Source: Mucilaginibacter rivuli (GTDB lineage: Bacteria; Bacteroidota; Bacteroidia; Sphingobacteriales; Sphingobacteriaceae). Taken from it: 64,000 bases of DNA. The position numbers were made by a program, and so were the translations under genes. The stretch spans positions 865,807 to 929,806 of the forward strand of contig NZ_JAHXPQ010000001.1 of the NCBI RefSeq assembly GCF_019391655.1, written 5' to 3'. Of this stretch, positions 33,215-43,861 are shown one piece after another (within the stretch, counting starts at the first letter, position 1; the number at the start of each line of letters is the position of its first letter). Under the pieces are notes generated by a model. The model had not been told where the DNA came from, did no database searches, and saw nothing but the letters and a program-made list of their open reading frames with translations.

Positions 33215-33967
33215 CTACGTCACACTCCTCTTCTTTAACTCCTTGCTTATCACATCAAGCTTACGTTTCTTTTTCGCTAATTCCGCCTTTTTTTGCTCAG
33301 CTGCTTCGGCTTTTAACAGGTAGGCTTCGGTGTGCGTTTGCTCATAATACTTGCAAAACCAGGTGAGCGGGCATATCTCGCATTTAGGGCTGCGTGCCAC
33401 GCAAATATAACGGCCATGCAGTATCAGCCAATGATGGGCTATGGCTAAAGTTTCTTGCGGCAGGTATTTTACTAACTGCTTTTCAACTGCCAGCGGTGTA
33501 GTGGCTTTAGTAGTAAGGCCAATCCTGTTCGATACCCTGAATACATGCGTATCCACCGCGATAGCTGGTGCATCATAAACTACCGATGCGATAACATTAG
33601 CGGTTTTACGGCCCACGCCCGGCATTTTCTGCAACTGGTCAATTTCGCTGGGTACTACGCCGCCAAAATCGCTCACTAACATTTTAGCCATCCCAACTAA
33701 GTGTTTGGCTTTATTGTTAGGATAGCTTACGCTGCGGATATAAGTAAACACCTCGTCGGGTGTGGATTCGGCTAAAGATTCGGGCGTAGGGTAACGCTGA
33801 AAAAGTGCGGGCGTAATTTGATTAATGCGCTTATCGGTACATTGTGCCGACAGGATAACCGCTATAAGCAACTCAAACGGATTGCCATAATGCAACTCGG
33901 TAACAGCTTCAGGCTGATGTTTTGAAAAATAATCAACAAAATGCTGGTAACGCTCTCTTTTTAGCAT
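33215..33967 (-). CDS. nth: Endonuclease III (base excision repair)
   Basis: The 250-residue glycosylase/AP lyase removes oxidised pyrimidines. It has the helix-hairpin-helix 'LQKMPGVGRKTANVIASV' with the catalytic Lys, the catalytic Asp in 'AVDTHVFRVSNRIGL', and the 4Fe-4S cluster C-x6-C-x2-C-x5-C ('CVARSPKCEICPLTWFC'). The Lys-rich C-terminal tail of about 30 residues is longer than in E. coli. The frame extends two codons up to a TTG at 33973; the ATG at 33967 is chosen. A hairpin separates it from the small gene upstream. Confidence 0.96.
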   Translation of the reverse strand: MLKRERYQHFVDYFSKHQPEAVTELHYGNPFELLIAVILSAQCTDKRINQITPALFQRYPTPESLAESTPDEVFTYIRSVSYPNNKAKHLVGMAKMLVSDFGGVVPSEIDQLQKMPGVGRKTANVIASVVYDAPAIAVDTHVFRVSNRIGLTTKATTPLAVEKQLVKYLPQETLAIAHHWLILHGRYICVARSPKCEICPLTWFCKYYEQTHTEAYLLKAEAAEQKKAELAKKKRKLDVISKELKKRSVT

Positions 33968-33977
33968 TCGCAAATAT

Positions 33978-34008
33978 AATAACAGCGGCGTTTTTGGCCG
34001 CTATTATT
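33978..34008 (-). terminator. Terminator overlapping the end of the small gene before nth
   Basis: AATAACAGCGGC (33978-33989) and GCCGCTATTATT (33997-34008) form a 12-base stem with one mismatch and a 7-base loop. On the minus strand it is followed by ATATTTG, a weak T tract. It overlaps the stop codon of the 34004 gene and ends ten bases before the nth ATG. Confidence 0.7.
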
Positions 34009-34210
34009 TTACTGAATTGAAATTTTCAGAATAATTGAGAATGTTTTGCAGCGTTTGCGCCTTTGGTTGGCATTGAATTGAATCAAGTTTGCCGGTTAAC
34101 GAATTATAGAATGATAATTCGTCATCTCCCAGGTGTTCATTGTGGTTGTGACGTTCCATTTCTATACCATTACTGGTGATTGGTGATTGTTTTGTAAATG
34201 TTTCTATCAT
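34004..34210 (-). CDS. Small protein of unknown function
   Basis: This 68-residue reading frame (ATG at 34210; an ATG at 34228 is also open) encodes a hydrophilic protein with a C-terminal 'TLQNILNYSENFNSVK' helix-like end. It has no signal peptide or recognised domain. The terminator hairpin at its stop, and its placement between two genes of the same strand with its own spacer, support a real gene. C-terminal 'ILNYS' endings recur in small Sphingobacteriaceae proteins as far as I remember. Function is unknown. Confidence 0.6.
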   Translation of the reverse strand: MIETFTKQSPITSNGIEMERHNHNEHLGDDELSFYNSLTGKLDSIQCQPKAQTLQNILNYSENFNSVK

Positions 34211-34265
34211 AAGCTCAGTTTTATACAAAGTAAAACGATAGCTGTGATAAATTATTTTACCAAAT

Positions 34266-34300
34266 CATCTTTTTTTCATCTTTTTTTCATCTTCATTCAT
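34266..34300. repeat. T-rich tandem repeat, 11-base unit
   Basis: CATC followed by seven T is repeated at 34266-34276 and 34277-34287, then a partial CATCTTCATTCAT follows. On the minus strand it reads as an A-rich tract 55-90 bases upstream of the small gene, where it could raise promoter activity. It may equally be slippage-prone sequence. Confidence 0.65.
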
Positions 34301-34366
34301 TATATGGGTTCGAAGAAATGAAAAAGTGCGTTTTTGAGGAGAAAATCAACATTATGCAAACGCATA

Positions 34367-34405
34367 AATTTCATGTTAGGTATGCTAACATGAAATTAAT
34401 TTCAT
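34367..34405. promoter_or_regulatory. Nested ATTTCAT palindromes upstream of the small gene
   Basis: AATTTCATGTTAG (34367-34379) is exactly complemented by CTAACATGAAATT (34385-34397) over a 5-base loop. The last part joins ATGAAATTAATTTCAT (34390-34405), a perfect 16-base palindrome. The word ATTTCAT thus occurs three times in alternating orientation. It lies between the ECF sigma gene's stop and the small gene. An operator array is the most natural reading; a terminator for the sigma gene is an alternative. Confidence 0.6.
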
Positions 34406-34495
34406 TTTTGTTACCCTGTAAAACAAAAATGCCGAATACTAAATGAAAACTCATTCAATATTCAGCACCTAAAAGCTGTAGTGTATCCGGGTTAT

Positions 34496-35080
34496 TTACC
34501 CTTTCAAACTCATTTCTTTACTCTGCATCATTTTGCGCAGGTTATTTAACGCGTAGCGCATACGGCCCAGCGCGGTGTTAATGCTCACATCTGTAATATC
34601 GGCTATTTCTTTAAAGCTCAGATCGCCGTAGTGGCGCATAATCAATACTTCCTTTTGCTCAGATGGTAAAAGGTGTATCAGCGTTTTCAGGTCGCGGTGT
34701 GTTTGCTCGCGTACCAAGCGGTCTTCGGTGCTTTCATCATAACGGCCCAATACTTCAAAAATATCAAAGTCATCGCCGTTATTAATAACTGGTGTGCGCT
34801 TTTCTTTTCTAAAATGGTCTATCACCAAATTATGCGCTATGCGGATAACCCAGGGCAAAAACTTACCCTCCTCATTATAGCGGCCTGCTTTTAAGGTATG
34901 AATAACTTTGATAAAGGCATCCTGAAAAATGTCTTCAGCAAGGTCGCTATCCTTAACTAATAAATAAATGGATGTGTAAATTTTCCCCTGGTAACGGCGG
35001 ATGAGTTCGGCTAAGCCTTTTTCATCACCCCCGATATATAGATGGATCAGCTCCTGGTCACTTTTCGTTTGAAAATCCAT
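34496..35080 (-). CDS. ECF-type RNA polymerase sigma factor
   Basis: The 194-residue sigma-70 family factor has region 2 ('IFQDAFIKVIHTLKAG', 'KFLPWVIRIAHNLVIDHFRK', residues about 20-95) and region 4 ('LPSEQKEVLIMRHYGDLSFK', 'EIADITDVSINTALGRMRYA', about 130-185). The linker is short, as in group IV factors. No anti-sigma factor gene is adjacent, so it is unlike the common FecI/FecR pairs. Its target promoters are unknown. It is divergent from uvrA by 242 bases. Confidence 0.93.
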   Translation of the reverse strand: MDFQTKSDQELIHLYIGGDEKGLAELIRRYQGKIYTSIYLLVKDSDLAEDIFQDAFIKVIHTLKAGRYNEEGKFLPWVIRIAHNLVIDHFRKEKRTPVINNGDDFDIFEVLGRYDESTEDRLVREQTHRDLKTLIHLLPSEQKEVLIMRHYGDLSFKEIADITDVSINTALGRMRYALNNLRKMMQSKEMSLKG

Positions 35081-35322
35081 AGTACTACAACTTTCTTTGT
35101 TTAATGATATACGATTATTATTAAAGTAGAGTTGCTTCTATATTGGATTATTTAGTTAACGAATAGTTTAATTTTCAAATGAAACAATAATTTTGCGGAT
35201 TATCAAAATATAATTGCAATGTTCTGATTTTTTATTGAACACTTAGCCATATTTTTGAAACCACAATACAATTTACGAATAAAGTTCTTTTTACACAAAC
35301 TGCAGGAGTTTTTTACATTTAG

Positions 35323-38139
35323 ATGAATAACGAGTTAGAAAAAGATTCAAAGAAAAATATCATCATTAAGGGTGCAAAGGTTCATAATCTTAAAAATATG
35401 GACGTTGCAATACCTAAAAATAAGTTGGTAGTTATAACAGGCATGTCGGGTTCGGGTAAATCTTCTCTGGCTTTTGATACGTTATATGCTGAAGGGCAGC
35501 GCCGTTATGTAGAGAGCCTCTCCTCATACGCGCGCCAGTTTTTGGGCCGCATGAATAAGCCCGAAGTTGATTATATAAAAGGTATTGCCCCGGCCATAGC
35601 TATCGAGCAAAAGGTAATAACATCCAACCCACGCTCAACCGTAGGTACATCAACCGAGATATATGATTATCTGAAACTGCTTTTCGCACGTATAGGGCAT
35701 ACCATTTCGCCGGTATCGGGCAATATCGTAAAAAAAGATACAGTTACCGATGTGGTGAACTTTATCGCGTCGCTGCCAGATGATACAACAGTTACCATTT
35801 TAGGCCCATTGCACCCGCATAATAACCGCAACCTTAAAGAAGAACTGGCCGTACTGATGCAGAAAGGCTTTGTACGTGTGGAGTACATGGGTAAATTATC
35901 CAGAATAGAGGATTTGTTGGAGGACGCTACCATCACCGATAAATCTTTAGAAGGTGGTGGCCAGATCCGTATCGTGATCGATCGTATCAACAAAAACAAT
36001 GAAGAGGAAACCCTGAGCCGTGCTGCCGACTCGGCCCAGACCGCATTTTTTGAAGGCAAGGGCGATTGCTATGTACGTTACCGCAGTGGCGATGACGAAG
36101 AGCAGGAAAAATTCTTTTGCGACAGGTTTGAGCTGGATGGGATTAAGTTTGAAGAACCATCGGCAAACTTTTTTAGCTTTAACAACCCGTATGGTGCGTG
36201 TAAGCGTTGCGAAGGTTATGGCAAGGTAATAGGTATTGATGAAGACCTGGTTATCCCCGATAAAAGTAAAACCATTTATGAAGGAGCTATTGCCCCATGG
36301 CGTGGCGAAAAACTGCGCGAGTGGAATGATAAACTGATCAAAGAATCGCTGAAATTTGATTTTCCGATACATCGCGCATACAACCAGCTTACCGATAAAC
36401 AACAGAAACTATTGTGGACGGGTAATAAATATTTTAGCGGACTGGACGACTTTTTTAAAGAACTGGAAGCCCAAACCTATAAAATACAATACCGGGTTAT
36501 CCTGTCGCGCTATCGCGGTAAAACCAATTGTCCCGATTGTAAGGGGAGCCGCCTGCGCATGGATGCATCATATGTAAAGATCGATGGCCGGTCGATAACC
36601 GATATTGTGCTGATGCCGCTGGATAAAGCCTACGAGTTTTTCCGCGACCTGAAATTGAACGCGCACGATGAAAAAATAGCCAAACGCTTGCTGTTAGAGA
36701 TAGTTAACCGCCTTAACTTTTTAAACGATGTTGGCTTAGGTTACCTCACGTTGAACAGGTTATCCAATACCTTGTCGGGAGGGGAGTCGCAGCGTATAAA
36801 TTTAGCCACTTCTTTGGGCAGTAGTTTGGTAGGATCGATATATGTTTTGGATGAGCCAAGCATTGGCCTGCACCCGCGCGATACCCAGAAGCTGATAGGT
36901 GTATTAAAATCCTTACGTGATGTAGGTAACACCGTTATTATTGTTGAGCACGAAGAAGAAATAATGCAGGCCGCCGATTATCTGATTGATATTGGCCCCG
37001 AAGCCGGTACCAATGGCGGCAACCTGATATTTACAGGCACTTACCCCGAGATCATTGTTGACGACCATAGCCTTACTGGCAAGTACCTGAGCAGAAGGGA
37101 AGAGATTGCCATCCCAACCCACCGCCGCAAATGGACCGACTCGATAGAGATACGCGGTGCCCGCGAAAACAACCTGCAGAACGTGACAGCGAAATTTCCT
37201 GTTGGGGTATTAACGGTAGTTACAGGTGTATCGGGCTCAGGTAAAACAAGTTTGGTGAAACGTATTTTAGCCCCGGCACTGCAAAAGGCATTAGGTAGCT
37301 ATAACGGCGAGCAAACCGGCGCTTATGACAGCATTGAGGGCGACTATAAAATGATAGAGGCCGTTGAAATGGTTGACCAAAACCCTATAGGCCGCTCATC
37401 GCGCTCAAACCCGGTAACATATGTTAAAGCCTGGGATGAGATACGGAATTTGCTGGCTACACAGCCGGCGGCAAAAGCTGCGGGCTTAAAACCATCGGCC
37501 TTTTCGTTTAACGTGGAGGGTGGCCGTTGCGATACCTGCCAGGGCGAGGGCGAAGTGAAGATAGAGATGCAATTTATGGCCGATATCTTCCTCACCTGCG
37601 AAAGCTGCGGAGGCAAACGCTTTAAACAACATGTGTTGGATGTTACCTACAACGAAAAGAACGTTGACGATATTCTGAACATGACCATCGATGAGGCCCT
37701 TGAGTTCTTTGCCAAAGAGCCAAAGATACTGGCCAAAATAAAACCATTGGTTGATGTAGGTTTAGGCTACGTGCATTTGGGGCAATCGTCAAATACATTA
37801 TCAGGCGGCGAGGCGCAGCGCATTAAGCTGGCATCTTTCCTGGTAAAAGGCAACAACGCGCATAAAACGCTGTTTATATTTGATGAACCTACAACAGGTT
37901 TGCACTTTCATGATATCAAAAAGTTGCTCAAATCTTTCAATGCATTGTTAGAGCATGGAAATACTATTATTGTGATAGAACACAATATGGACGTTATAAA
38001 ATGCGCCGACTGGGTGATAGACATAGGCCCCGAAGGTGGCAATAACGGCGGTAAAGTAATTTTTGAAGGTGTGCCCGAAGATATCATCAAAGAGAAAAAA
38101 TCGTACACGGGTAAGTATTTAAAAGAGAGGTTCAATTAA
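35323..38139 (+). CDS. uvrA: UvrABC excinuclease subunit A
   Basis: The 938-residue dimeric ATPase finds bulky DNA lesions for nucleotide excision repair and loads UvrB. It has two ABC modules: Walker A '[20 protein letters not shown]' and '[14 protein letters not shown]', signatures 'LSGGESQRI' and 'LSGGEAQRI', and Walker B '[15 protein letters not shown]' and '[15 protein letters not shown]'. Zinc sites are visible at 'CKRCEGYGK...CPDCKGSRL' and 'CDTCQGEGE...CESCGGKRF'. The length is standard. It is alone in the unit and followed by two hairpins. Confidence 0.98.
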   Translation: MNNELEKDSKKNIIIKGAKVHNLKNMDVAIPKNKLVVITGMSGSGKSSLAFDTLYAEGQRRYVESLSSYARQFLGRMNKPEVDYIKGIAPAIAIEQKVITSNPRSTVGTSTEIYDYLKLLFARIGHTISPVSGNIVKKDTVTDVVNFIASLPDDTTVTILGPLHPHNNRNLKEELAVLMQKGFVRVEYMGKLSRIEDLLEDATITDKSLEGGGQIRIVIDRINKNNEEETLSRAADSAQTAFFEGKGDCYVRYRSGDDEEQEKFFCDRFELDGIKFEEPSANFFSFNNPYGACKRCEGYGKVIGIDEDLVIPDKSKTIYEGAIAPWRGEKLREWNDKLIKESLKFDFPIHRAYNQLTDKQQKLLWTGNKYFSGLDDFFKELEAQTYKIQYRVILSRYRGKTNCPDCKGSRLRMDASYVKIDGRSITDIVLMPLDKAYEFFRDLKLNAHDEKIAKRLLLEIVNRLNFLNDVGLGYLTLNRLSNTLSGGESQRINLATSLGSSLVGSIYVLDEPSIGLHPRDTQKLIGVLKSLRDVGNTVIIVEHEEEIMQAADYLIDIGPEAGTNGGNLIFTGTYPEIIVDDHSLTGKYLSRREEIAIPTHRRKWTDSIEIRGARENNLQNVTAKFPVGVLTVVTGVSGSGKTSLVKRILAPALQKALGSYNGEQTGAYDSIEGDYKMIEAVEMVDQNPIGRSSRSNPVTYVKAWDEIRNLLATQPAAKAAGLKPSAFSFNVEGGRCDTCQGEGEVKIEMQFMADIFLTCESCGGKRFKQHVLDVTYNEKNVDDILNMTIDEALEFFAKEPKILAKIKPLVDVGLGYVHLGQSSNTLSGGEAQRIKLASFLVKGNNAHKTLFIFDEPTTGLHFHDIKKLLKSFNALLEHGNTIIVIEHNMDVIKCADWVIDIGPEGGNNGGKVIFEGVPEDIIKEKKSYTGKYLKERFN

Positions 38140-38149
38140 TACCTACATA

Positions 38150-38180
38150 GATTTGACAACTTTTTAAAAGTTGTCAAATC
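38150..38180. repeat. Perfect 31-base palindrome after uvrA
   Basis: GATTTGACAACTTTT (38150-38164), one T, and AAAAGTTGTCAAATC form a perfect 15-base-pair stem with virtually no loop. It lies ten bases after the uvrA stop and is followed by a separate terminator, so it is probably a repeat-family hairpin rather than the terminator itself. Confidence 0.75.
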
Positions 38181-38196
38181 TTACCGCTGTGAAACA

Positions 38197-38232
38197 AAAA
38201 AGCCTCCCGATTTAACACCGGGAGGCTTTTTT
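38197..38232 (+). terminator. Terminator between uvrA and the convergent receptor gene
   Basis: AAAAAGCCTCCCG (38197-38209) and CGGGAGGCTTTTT form a strong 13-base-pair stem with a 9-base loop, with A on the left and T on the right. It works in both directions. Confidence 0.92.
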
Positions 38233-38271
38233 GTTTATCCTCTATCGCCGGTGTCTTCACCGGCAATAATA

Positions 38272-40767
38272 TTAACGCGGGCTGTTACCGCCGTCGCCGC
38301 CTTTTAAGTCGTCGTTATTAACACCTTTGGTTTTCTTTTGTGTAGGGTCGCTAGGGTCGGCAAATTTAACCTTACCAAAGCGGTAGCTAAACGAGAACCC
38401 GAACGAACGGAACGGAAACTGCGTATTGCTGAATTGTGTATAACCGTTACCTTTTACAAGGCTGTTGAACGCTTTGTTCTCTTTAAACGGATCGAAAGTA
38501 TTTACACCAACGCTTGCCTGTTTGTTCCAAAACTCTTTTTTGAGGCCCACTATCCATAAGCTGAATGATGGAGTTTCGCCTTGTATGGTACGGCGCGATG
38601 AATTTAATATTACGAATGACTCTGCCGAAAAACCATTCGAAAAACTTAATGAGCCGCTTAAAAAAGCATTGTAAGATATGTAGGTATTAAAATCTGTTTG
38701 CGCTGTAGAAAAAGTCCCTTGCGGGCTTGGGCTGTAAGTGAAAGCATTAATACTTCCCCGGATAGTTAAAATTTTAACCGGGTTTATCGAACCAAAAAAG
38801 CTGGTGCCCCATGAACTGTTTGAGCCAATGTTTTGGTAGCGGTTTATGGTAACCTTATTATCTCCGCCAAGGTTGCTGCCAATACTTTCAATTAAATTAT
38901 TGGTGTATTTGTAATAAGCCGACAAGTTAATTACCGAGGCACCAATAAATGTAGAGTAGTTTAACTCGCCATATTGCGATATTTCGGGTTGTAATTCCGG
39001 ATTACCCACAGTTATAGCTGTTGCATTACTTTGATTAACAAATGGGTTAAGATAAGTTAAGCTTGGTCTTTGTATACGTTTGGTATAAGTTAATTTAAAA
39101 GTATTGTTCTTGATGGTTTTTGATAAAGCCAGCGTAGGTATAAAAATAGTATACTGGTTGCTGAATGGTACCAAACCCGGGGTAGATGATACAGGCTGCC
39201 CCTCTATCCTTGTATTCTCTACACGGGCGCCTACCTGCAAGGCATAAGCTTTAGGTAAGGTGAAAGTTAACACGCTGTATGCAGCATAAATATCCTGGTT
39301 GTAGTTGTAATTGTTGGATGTAAGTGAGTTAAAAGTAAAACTACTCGGGTCGGCAGTAAGGTCTGTACCGTTTGATACACCTTCGTAATTTTTGAACACA
39401 CTTTCAATGCGGCGGATAATTGTTTTTCCACCGCCTTCAAACTTAAACTTATCATTTACAGGCAGTGTATAATCTGCTTGCAAAGTGTACTCATTGTTGG
39501 CACCGTTATTTGCCGAACGCAAATCTTTAAACTGTTTGGTTGAGTACAGCGATGTCGAACTGAAATCCGTGATACCATGGCTCCACTGACCGGCAATATC
39601 AATCTGGTGGCCGTCTTTTTTAAACTTGTGTACAAAATCATTATTCCAGTCAAATCCACCAAAAGTAGTTTCGCTGTTATTTTTTGATATATAATTGTAA
39701 GGCGTAATTAAACCTGTATCGGCAACCGAAGCAGTATTACCATCAGCTTTAAAACCACCCTGGTTTAACGCAATGGTTGATGTAAAGCTGTTATAGCTGT
39801 TAATATCATAACTCAGGTTACCCGAGCCACGGTAGCCATACCTGGTTATTTTGGTTGAGCTATTGGAGTGTGTAAAGTGTGTCGCGTCAAAATCAATACC
39901 CGAAACCGTGCTGCTGGTTTGTGGCCAGGTAAAGTTACCGCCAAAATTACCGGTTACGCTTAAACGGTTTTGGTTAATATTAAGGTTGGCGTTGCCATTG
40001 TTTTGGCGCGTACCAATACCCCCGCTTATCGAACCGCTTACACCGCTGATGCTCCTGCTTTTGGTAACAATGTTGATGATACCCGCAGAACCTTCCGCGT
40101 CGTACTTGGCAGATGGCGAAGTGATCACCTCCACATTTTTGATCTGATCGGCAGGGATGGATTTCAAAACATCGGCCAGATTGTTAGCCATAGCGCCCGA
40201 AGGCTTGCCATTGATCAGCACCCTTACATTTTGATCGCCACGTAAGGATACGTTGCCATTAATATCAACCGATACCAGGGGCACTTTACGTAAAACATCG
40301 GTAGCATTACCACCAGCCGAAGTGATGTCTTTTTCAGCATTAAAAACGATCTTATCTATCTTGTTTTCGATGATCGGAGTTTCGCCCACTACATTTACCG
40401 CTTTCAAAGCCTTACCTGATGGTGCTATCAAAATAGTGCCCATATTAAAATCGGGTTTTGATGGCGTAGTTTCAACCGGGTCGATAGTTTTTGAAGGATA
40501 GCCAATAAAGGAAACAACAATTTTGTATTTCCCTATTTTTGTATCGTTTAATTTAAAAACACCTTTTTCGTCAGTCACTGCACCATTCAAAGGTACTTTT
40601 CCTTTGCTCCTGTAAACAGCTATAGTAGCGTAATCCAAAGGTTTTCTGGTAATAGAATCGAGTACAACACCCGAAATTTTGCCCACAACACTGGCCCCGC
40701 CGCCAAGCTGGGCTTTGGTACTAATGGCAAAAAATAATATGGCTATAAGTATATAGAAACGTTTCAT
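38272..40767 (-). CDS. Outer-membrane beta-barrel receptor (TonB-dependent receptor-like, OMP_b-brl_3)
   Basis: The 831-residue outer-membrane protein has a signal peptide (MKRFYILIAILFFAISTKAQ), a carboxypeptidase-regulatory-like domain ('ISGVVLDSITRKPLDYATIA', about 30-110), a plug region ('SVDINGNVSLRGDQNVRVLI' through 'IINIVTKSRS', about 140-235) and a large beta-barrel ending in 'FRSFGFSFSYRFGKVKF'. It matches Bacteroidota 'outer membrane beta-barrel family' proteins rather than SusC. The substrate is unknown. The frame is open to 40827 but the ATG at 40767 gives the signal peptide. The C-terminus has a Gly-rich extra tail. Confidence 0.92.
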   Translation of the reverse strand: MKRFYILIAILFFAISTKAQLGGGASVVGKISGVVLDSITRKPLDYATIAVYRSKGKVPLNGAVTDEKGVFKLNDTKIGKYKIVVSFIGYPSKTIDPVETTPSKPDFNMGTILIAPSGKALKAVNVVGETPIIENKIDKIVFNAEKDITSAGGNATDVLRKVPLVSVDINGNVSLRGDQNVRVLINGKPSGAMANNLADVLKSIPADQIKNVEVITSPSAKYDAEGSAGIINIVTKSRSISGVSGSISGGIGTRQNNGNANLNINQNRLSVTGNFGGNFTWPQTSSTVSGIDFDATHFTHSNSSTKITRYGYRGSGNLSYDINSYNSFTSTIALNQGGFKADGNTASVADTGLITPYNYISKNNSETTFGGFDWNNDFVHKFKKDGHQIDIAGQWSHGITDFSSTSLYSTKQFKDLRSANNGANNEYTLQADYTLPVNDKFKFEGGGKTIIRRIESVFKNYEGVSNGTDLTADPSSFTFNSLTSNNYNYNQDIYAAYSVLTFTLPKAYALQVGARVENTRIEGQPVSSTPGLVPFSNQYTIFIPTLALSKTIKNNTFKLTYTKRIQRPSLTYLNPFVNQSNATAITVGNPELQPEISQYGELNYSTFIGASVINLSAYYKYTNNLIESIGSNLGGDNKVTINRYQNIGSNSSWGTSFFGSINPVKILTIRGSINAFTYSPSPQGTFSTAQTDFNTYISYNAFLSGSLSFSNGFSAESFVILNSSRRTIQGETPSFSLWIVGLKKEFWNKQASVGVNTFDPFKENKAFNSLVKGNGYTQFSNTQFPFRSFGFSFSYRFGKVKFADPSDPTQKKTKGVNNDDLKGGDGGNSPR

Positions 40768-40873
40768 GTTTTCAGTTTTTGTTATTGGAGGCAAAAATAG
40801 GCTAATTGTTACACCCTTATACGCCAAAATTGTAAATATTTATTTGGTTAGGGGTGTTTGTTACAGTACTAAC

Positions 40874-40902
40874 AAAAAAAATGCCCGCAAACTGCAGGCA
40901 TT
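40874..40902 (-). terminator. Terminator of leuS
   Basis: On the minus strand AATGCCTGC and GCGGGCATT pair over nine positions (one G-T wobble) around a 5-base loop and are followed by seven T. It lies 28 bases beyond the leuS stop. Confidence 0.85.
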
Positions 40903-40930
40903 CGTAAAAGTTATGCTGACGAATTGGTAT

Positions 40931-43738
40931 CTAAACCACTATATTAATTATCCTGCCCTTCACCACAATTACCTTTTTAATGGCTTTACCATCCAGGTAT
41001 TTTTGCAGATCGGTATTGGCTAATATTTGCGCTTCAACCTCTTTCACATCAAGGCTTAACGCGAAGTTGATATTCGTTTTTGTTTTACCGTTAACCGAGA
41101 TAGGGTATGAGAACTCGTTCTCCACCAGGTACTCCGGATTAAATTTAGGATAAGCCGCATACGACAGGCTGCCTGCTTCATTACCTAACAACGTCCAAAG
41201 TTCCTCGCAAATATGCGGTGCGTATGGCGATAATATCACCACCATATCCTGCAATACCGAACGTTTATTACATTTCAGGTCAGTCAGTTCGTTTACCGCG
41301 ATCATAAAGCTGGAAACCGAAGTATTGAACGAGAAACGCTCCACATCTTCCTGTACTTTCAAGATGATCTTATGCAACGATTTCAATTCAGCTTTTGATG
41401 GCTCTGCATCAGACACATTAAACTCCCATGCATCATTATGGAATAACCTCCAAAACTTACGCAGAAATTTGAATACACCCTCAATACCGTTTGTATTCCA
41501 AGGCTTGCTTTGCTCCAACGGGCCTAAGAACATTTCGTACATGCGCAAGGTATCCGCGCCGTAACGCTCAATAATGTCATCCGGGTTGACTACGTTGAAC
41601 TTGGATTTCGACATTTTTTCGACTTCCACACCACAAACGTACTTGCCGTTTTCCAATATAAACTCAGCATTAGCGAAATCATCGCGCCATTTTTTGAATT
41701 TGACAGTATCCAAAATATCGTTCTCAACAATATTTACATCAACATGTAATGCCGAGGTATTGTACTGAGATTTTAACCCGTTAGAAACAAAGGTGTTGGT
41801 GCCACGGCCGTCCGCATCGTTCACACGATATACAAAGTTCGAACGCCCTTGAATCATCCCCTGGTTGATCAACTTTTTGAAAGGCTCTTCCTCGCCAACT
41901 TTGCCTATATCCTTCAAAAACTTATTCCAAAAACGGCTGTACAACAAGTGGCCTGTAGCGTGCTCGCTGCCGCCAATGTACAGGTCAACATCTTTCCAGT
42001 AATCAATAGCTTCGCGCGAAGCAAATTCACTGCCGTTCTGGGCATCCATATAGCGGTACCAATACCAGCTTGAGCCAGCCCAGCCCGGCATGGTGCTTAA
42101 CTCATAAGCGGCATCCTCAGCGTATTTCCAGCCTTCGGCTCTTGCCAATGGCGGCTCGCCGGTTTCTGTTGGCAGGTATTTATCTACTTCTGGTAATATA
42201 AGCGGTAGTTCTTCTTCTTTTATCAAATGAGGCAAACCATCCTTAAAGTAAACCGGCACAGGCTCTCCCCAGTAACGCTGGCGGCCAAAAATGGCATCAC
42301 GCATGCGATAATTGGTTTTGCCGCTGCCCATGCCTATGCTTTCCAGTTTGGCAATCACCGCGGTAGTTGCTTCCTTGTACTCCATGCCATTGATAAAGTC
42401 GGAGTTGATGTATTTTCCTTCTTTTGTCGGGTCGGCTTCGGTTTCAATGTTTTGGATATCGATGATAGGCACAATCGGCAGATCAAAATGCTTGGCAAAC
42501 AAATAATCCCGCTGATCGCCCGAAGGTACGCCCATAACACAGCCTGTTCCGTAACCGGCCAATACGTAATCTGCAATCCAAACCTGCACCTTCTCGCCGC
42601 TTAAGGGGTTTATCACATGGCTGCCTGTAAATGCTCCACTAATGGTTTTTGTATCGGCCATGCGGTCCAGCTCGCTTTTCTTTTTGGTTTGTGCAATGCA
42701 GGCATCAATGGCAGCTTTATGCTCCGGTGTAGTTAAAGCCTGCACCAACTCATGCTCAGGCGCTATCACCATATACGATACACCGAAAATGGTATCCACA
42801 CGGGTAGTGAACACTTCAAGGTAAGCAGGTAATTCTGCAGCCAAATCTTTATTTCCAGGCTCCAGCTTAAACTTTACCATGGCGCCAATGCTCTTGCCTA
42901 TCCAGTTGCGCTGCATTTCTTTTAAAGGGTCAGGCCAGTCTATGTTGTCTAATCCCTGCAAAAGGCGTTCGGCATAAGCGGTAATGCGCATGCTCCACTG
43001 CATCATTTTCTTTTGTTCAACAGGGTAACCGCCGCGTTCGCTAAAGCCGTCCTTCACCTCATCGTTAGCCAACACAGTACCCAATGCGGCACACCAGTTC
43101 ACTGTGCTTTCGCGTAGATAAGTTAAGCGATATTTTAATAATTCGGCCTGCTGCTCATCATGACTCATTGCCTTCCACTCATCAGCGGTAAAGTTTAAAG
43201 TATCATCATCGCTAACAGCGCTTATATTAGCAGAACCGTTGGTCTCAAATTTTTTTACCAATTCATCAATGGATTCAGCTTTATCAGCATCCTTATTGTA
43301 CCAGCTATTAAACAACTGCATAAATATCCACTGCGTCCATTTATAATACCCCGGCGAACTGGTGCGCACCTCGCGGCTCCAGTCGAAAGAGAAACCGATC
43401 TGGTCCAGCTGGCGGCGGTAGGTGGCAATGTTATCTTCGGTAGTAATAGCCGGGTGCTGCCCGGTTTGTATGGCATACTGCTCGGCTGGTAAACCAAACG
43501 AATCATAGCCCATCGGGTGCAACACGTTAAACCCTTTCAGCCGTTTGTATCTCGAAAAAATATCGGAAGCAATATAGCCCAGCGGATGGCCTACATGCAG
43601 CCCTGCACCCGATGGATAAGGGAACATATCAAGCACATAGTACTTGGGTTTTGCTGAGTTATTGTCGGCTTTAAAAGTTTGATTGGCCGCCCAAAAGGCC
43701 TGCCACTTTTTCTCGATGTCTTTAAATTGATAATCCAT
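40931..43738 (-). CDS. leuS: Leucyl-tRNA synthetase
   Basis: The 935-residue class I synthetase attaches leucine to tRNA-Leu. It has the HIGH-type motif HVGHPLGY at residues about 47-54, the CP1 editing domain (with '[20 protein letters not shown]' and '[20 protein letters not shown]' pocket), and the KMSKS motif intact in '[15 protein letters not shown]'. The C-terminal anticodon-binding domain ends '[13 protein letters not shown]'. The length is slightly above the E. coli enzyme. It is monocistronic, with a copy of the ATGTGC repeat 64 bases upstream of its start. Confidence 0.98.
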   Translation of the reverse strand: MDYQFKDIEKKWQAFWAANQTFKADNNSAKPKYYVLDMFPYPSGAGLHVGHPLGYIASDIFSRYKRLKGFNVLHPMGYDSFGLPAEQYAIQTGQHPAITTEDNIATYRRQLDQIGFSFDWSREVRTSSPGYYKWTQWIFMQLFNSWYNKDADKAESIDELVKKFETNGSANISAVSDDDTLNFTADEWKAMSHDEQQAELLKYRLTYLRESTVNWCAALGTVLANDEVKDGFSERGGYPVEQKKMMQWSMRITAYAERLLQGLDNIDWPDPLKEMQRNWIGKSIGAMVKFKLEPGNKDLAAELPAYLEVFTTRVDTIFGVSYMVIAPEHELVQALTTPEHKAAIDACIAQTKKKSELDRMADTKTISGAFTGSHVINPLSGEKVQVWIADYVLAGYGTGCVMGVPSGDQRDYLFAKHFDLPIVPIIDIQNIETEADPTKEGKYINSDFINGMEYKEATTAVIAKLESIGMGSGKTNYRMRDAIFGRQRYWGEPVPVYFKDGLPHLIKEEELPLILPEVDKYLPTETGEPPLARAEGWKYAEDAAYELSTMPGWAGSSWYWYRYMDAQNGSEFASREAIDYWKDVDLYIGGSEHATGHLLYSRFWNKFLKDIGKVGEEEPFKKLINQGMIQGRSNFVYRVNDADGRGTNTFVSNGLKSQYNTSALHVDVNIVENDILDTVKFKKWRDDFANAEFILENGKYVCGVEVEKMSKSKFNVVNPDDIIERYGADTLRMYEMFLGPLEQSKPWNTNGIEGVFKFLRKFWRLFHNDAWEFNVSDAEPSKAELKSLHKIILKVQEDVERFSFNTSVSSFMIAVNELTDLKCNKRSVLQDMVVILSPYAPHICEELWTLLGNEAGSLSYAAYPKFNPEYLVENEFSYPISVNGKTKTNINFALSLDVKEVEAQILANTDLQKYLDGKAIKKVIVVKGRIINIVV

Positions 43739-43801
43739 TTCGCTGTATGCTCGGGTGTTGAGGTGCGAAAATAGTAAAATTGATTGTTGGTTGGTGATTT
43801 A

Positions 43802-43846
43802 ATGTGCAAATGAGTAGATGCCAGCCTGCGGGCATGCGGATGCCAT
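43802..43846 (+). repeat. ATGTGC-rich dispersed repeat, copy C (variant)
   Basis: ATGTGCAAATGAG, TAGATGCCAGCC, TGCGGGCATGCGGATGCC: the start matches copies B and D, then the middle is changed and somewhat longer. It lies between leuS and the GyrI-like gene and is oriented opposite to leuS. Confidence 0.7.
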
Positions 43847-43861
43847 GTATATAATAATAAC

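Noticed and set aside
39851..40501. Plus-strand open frames opposite the outer-membrane receptor gene
   Set aside because: They are antisense shadows of a gene with clear signal, plug and barrel features; no start signal or homology.
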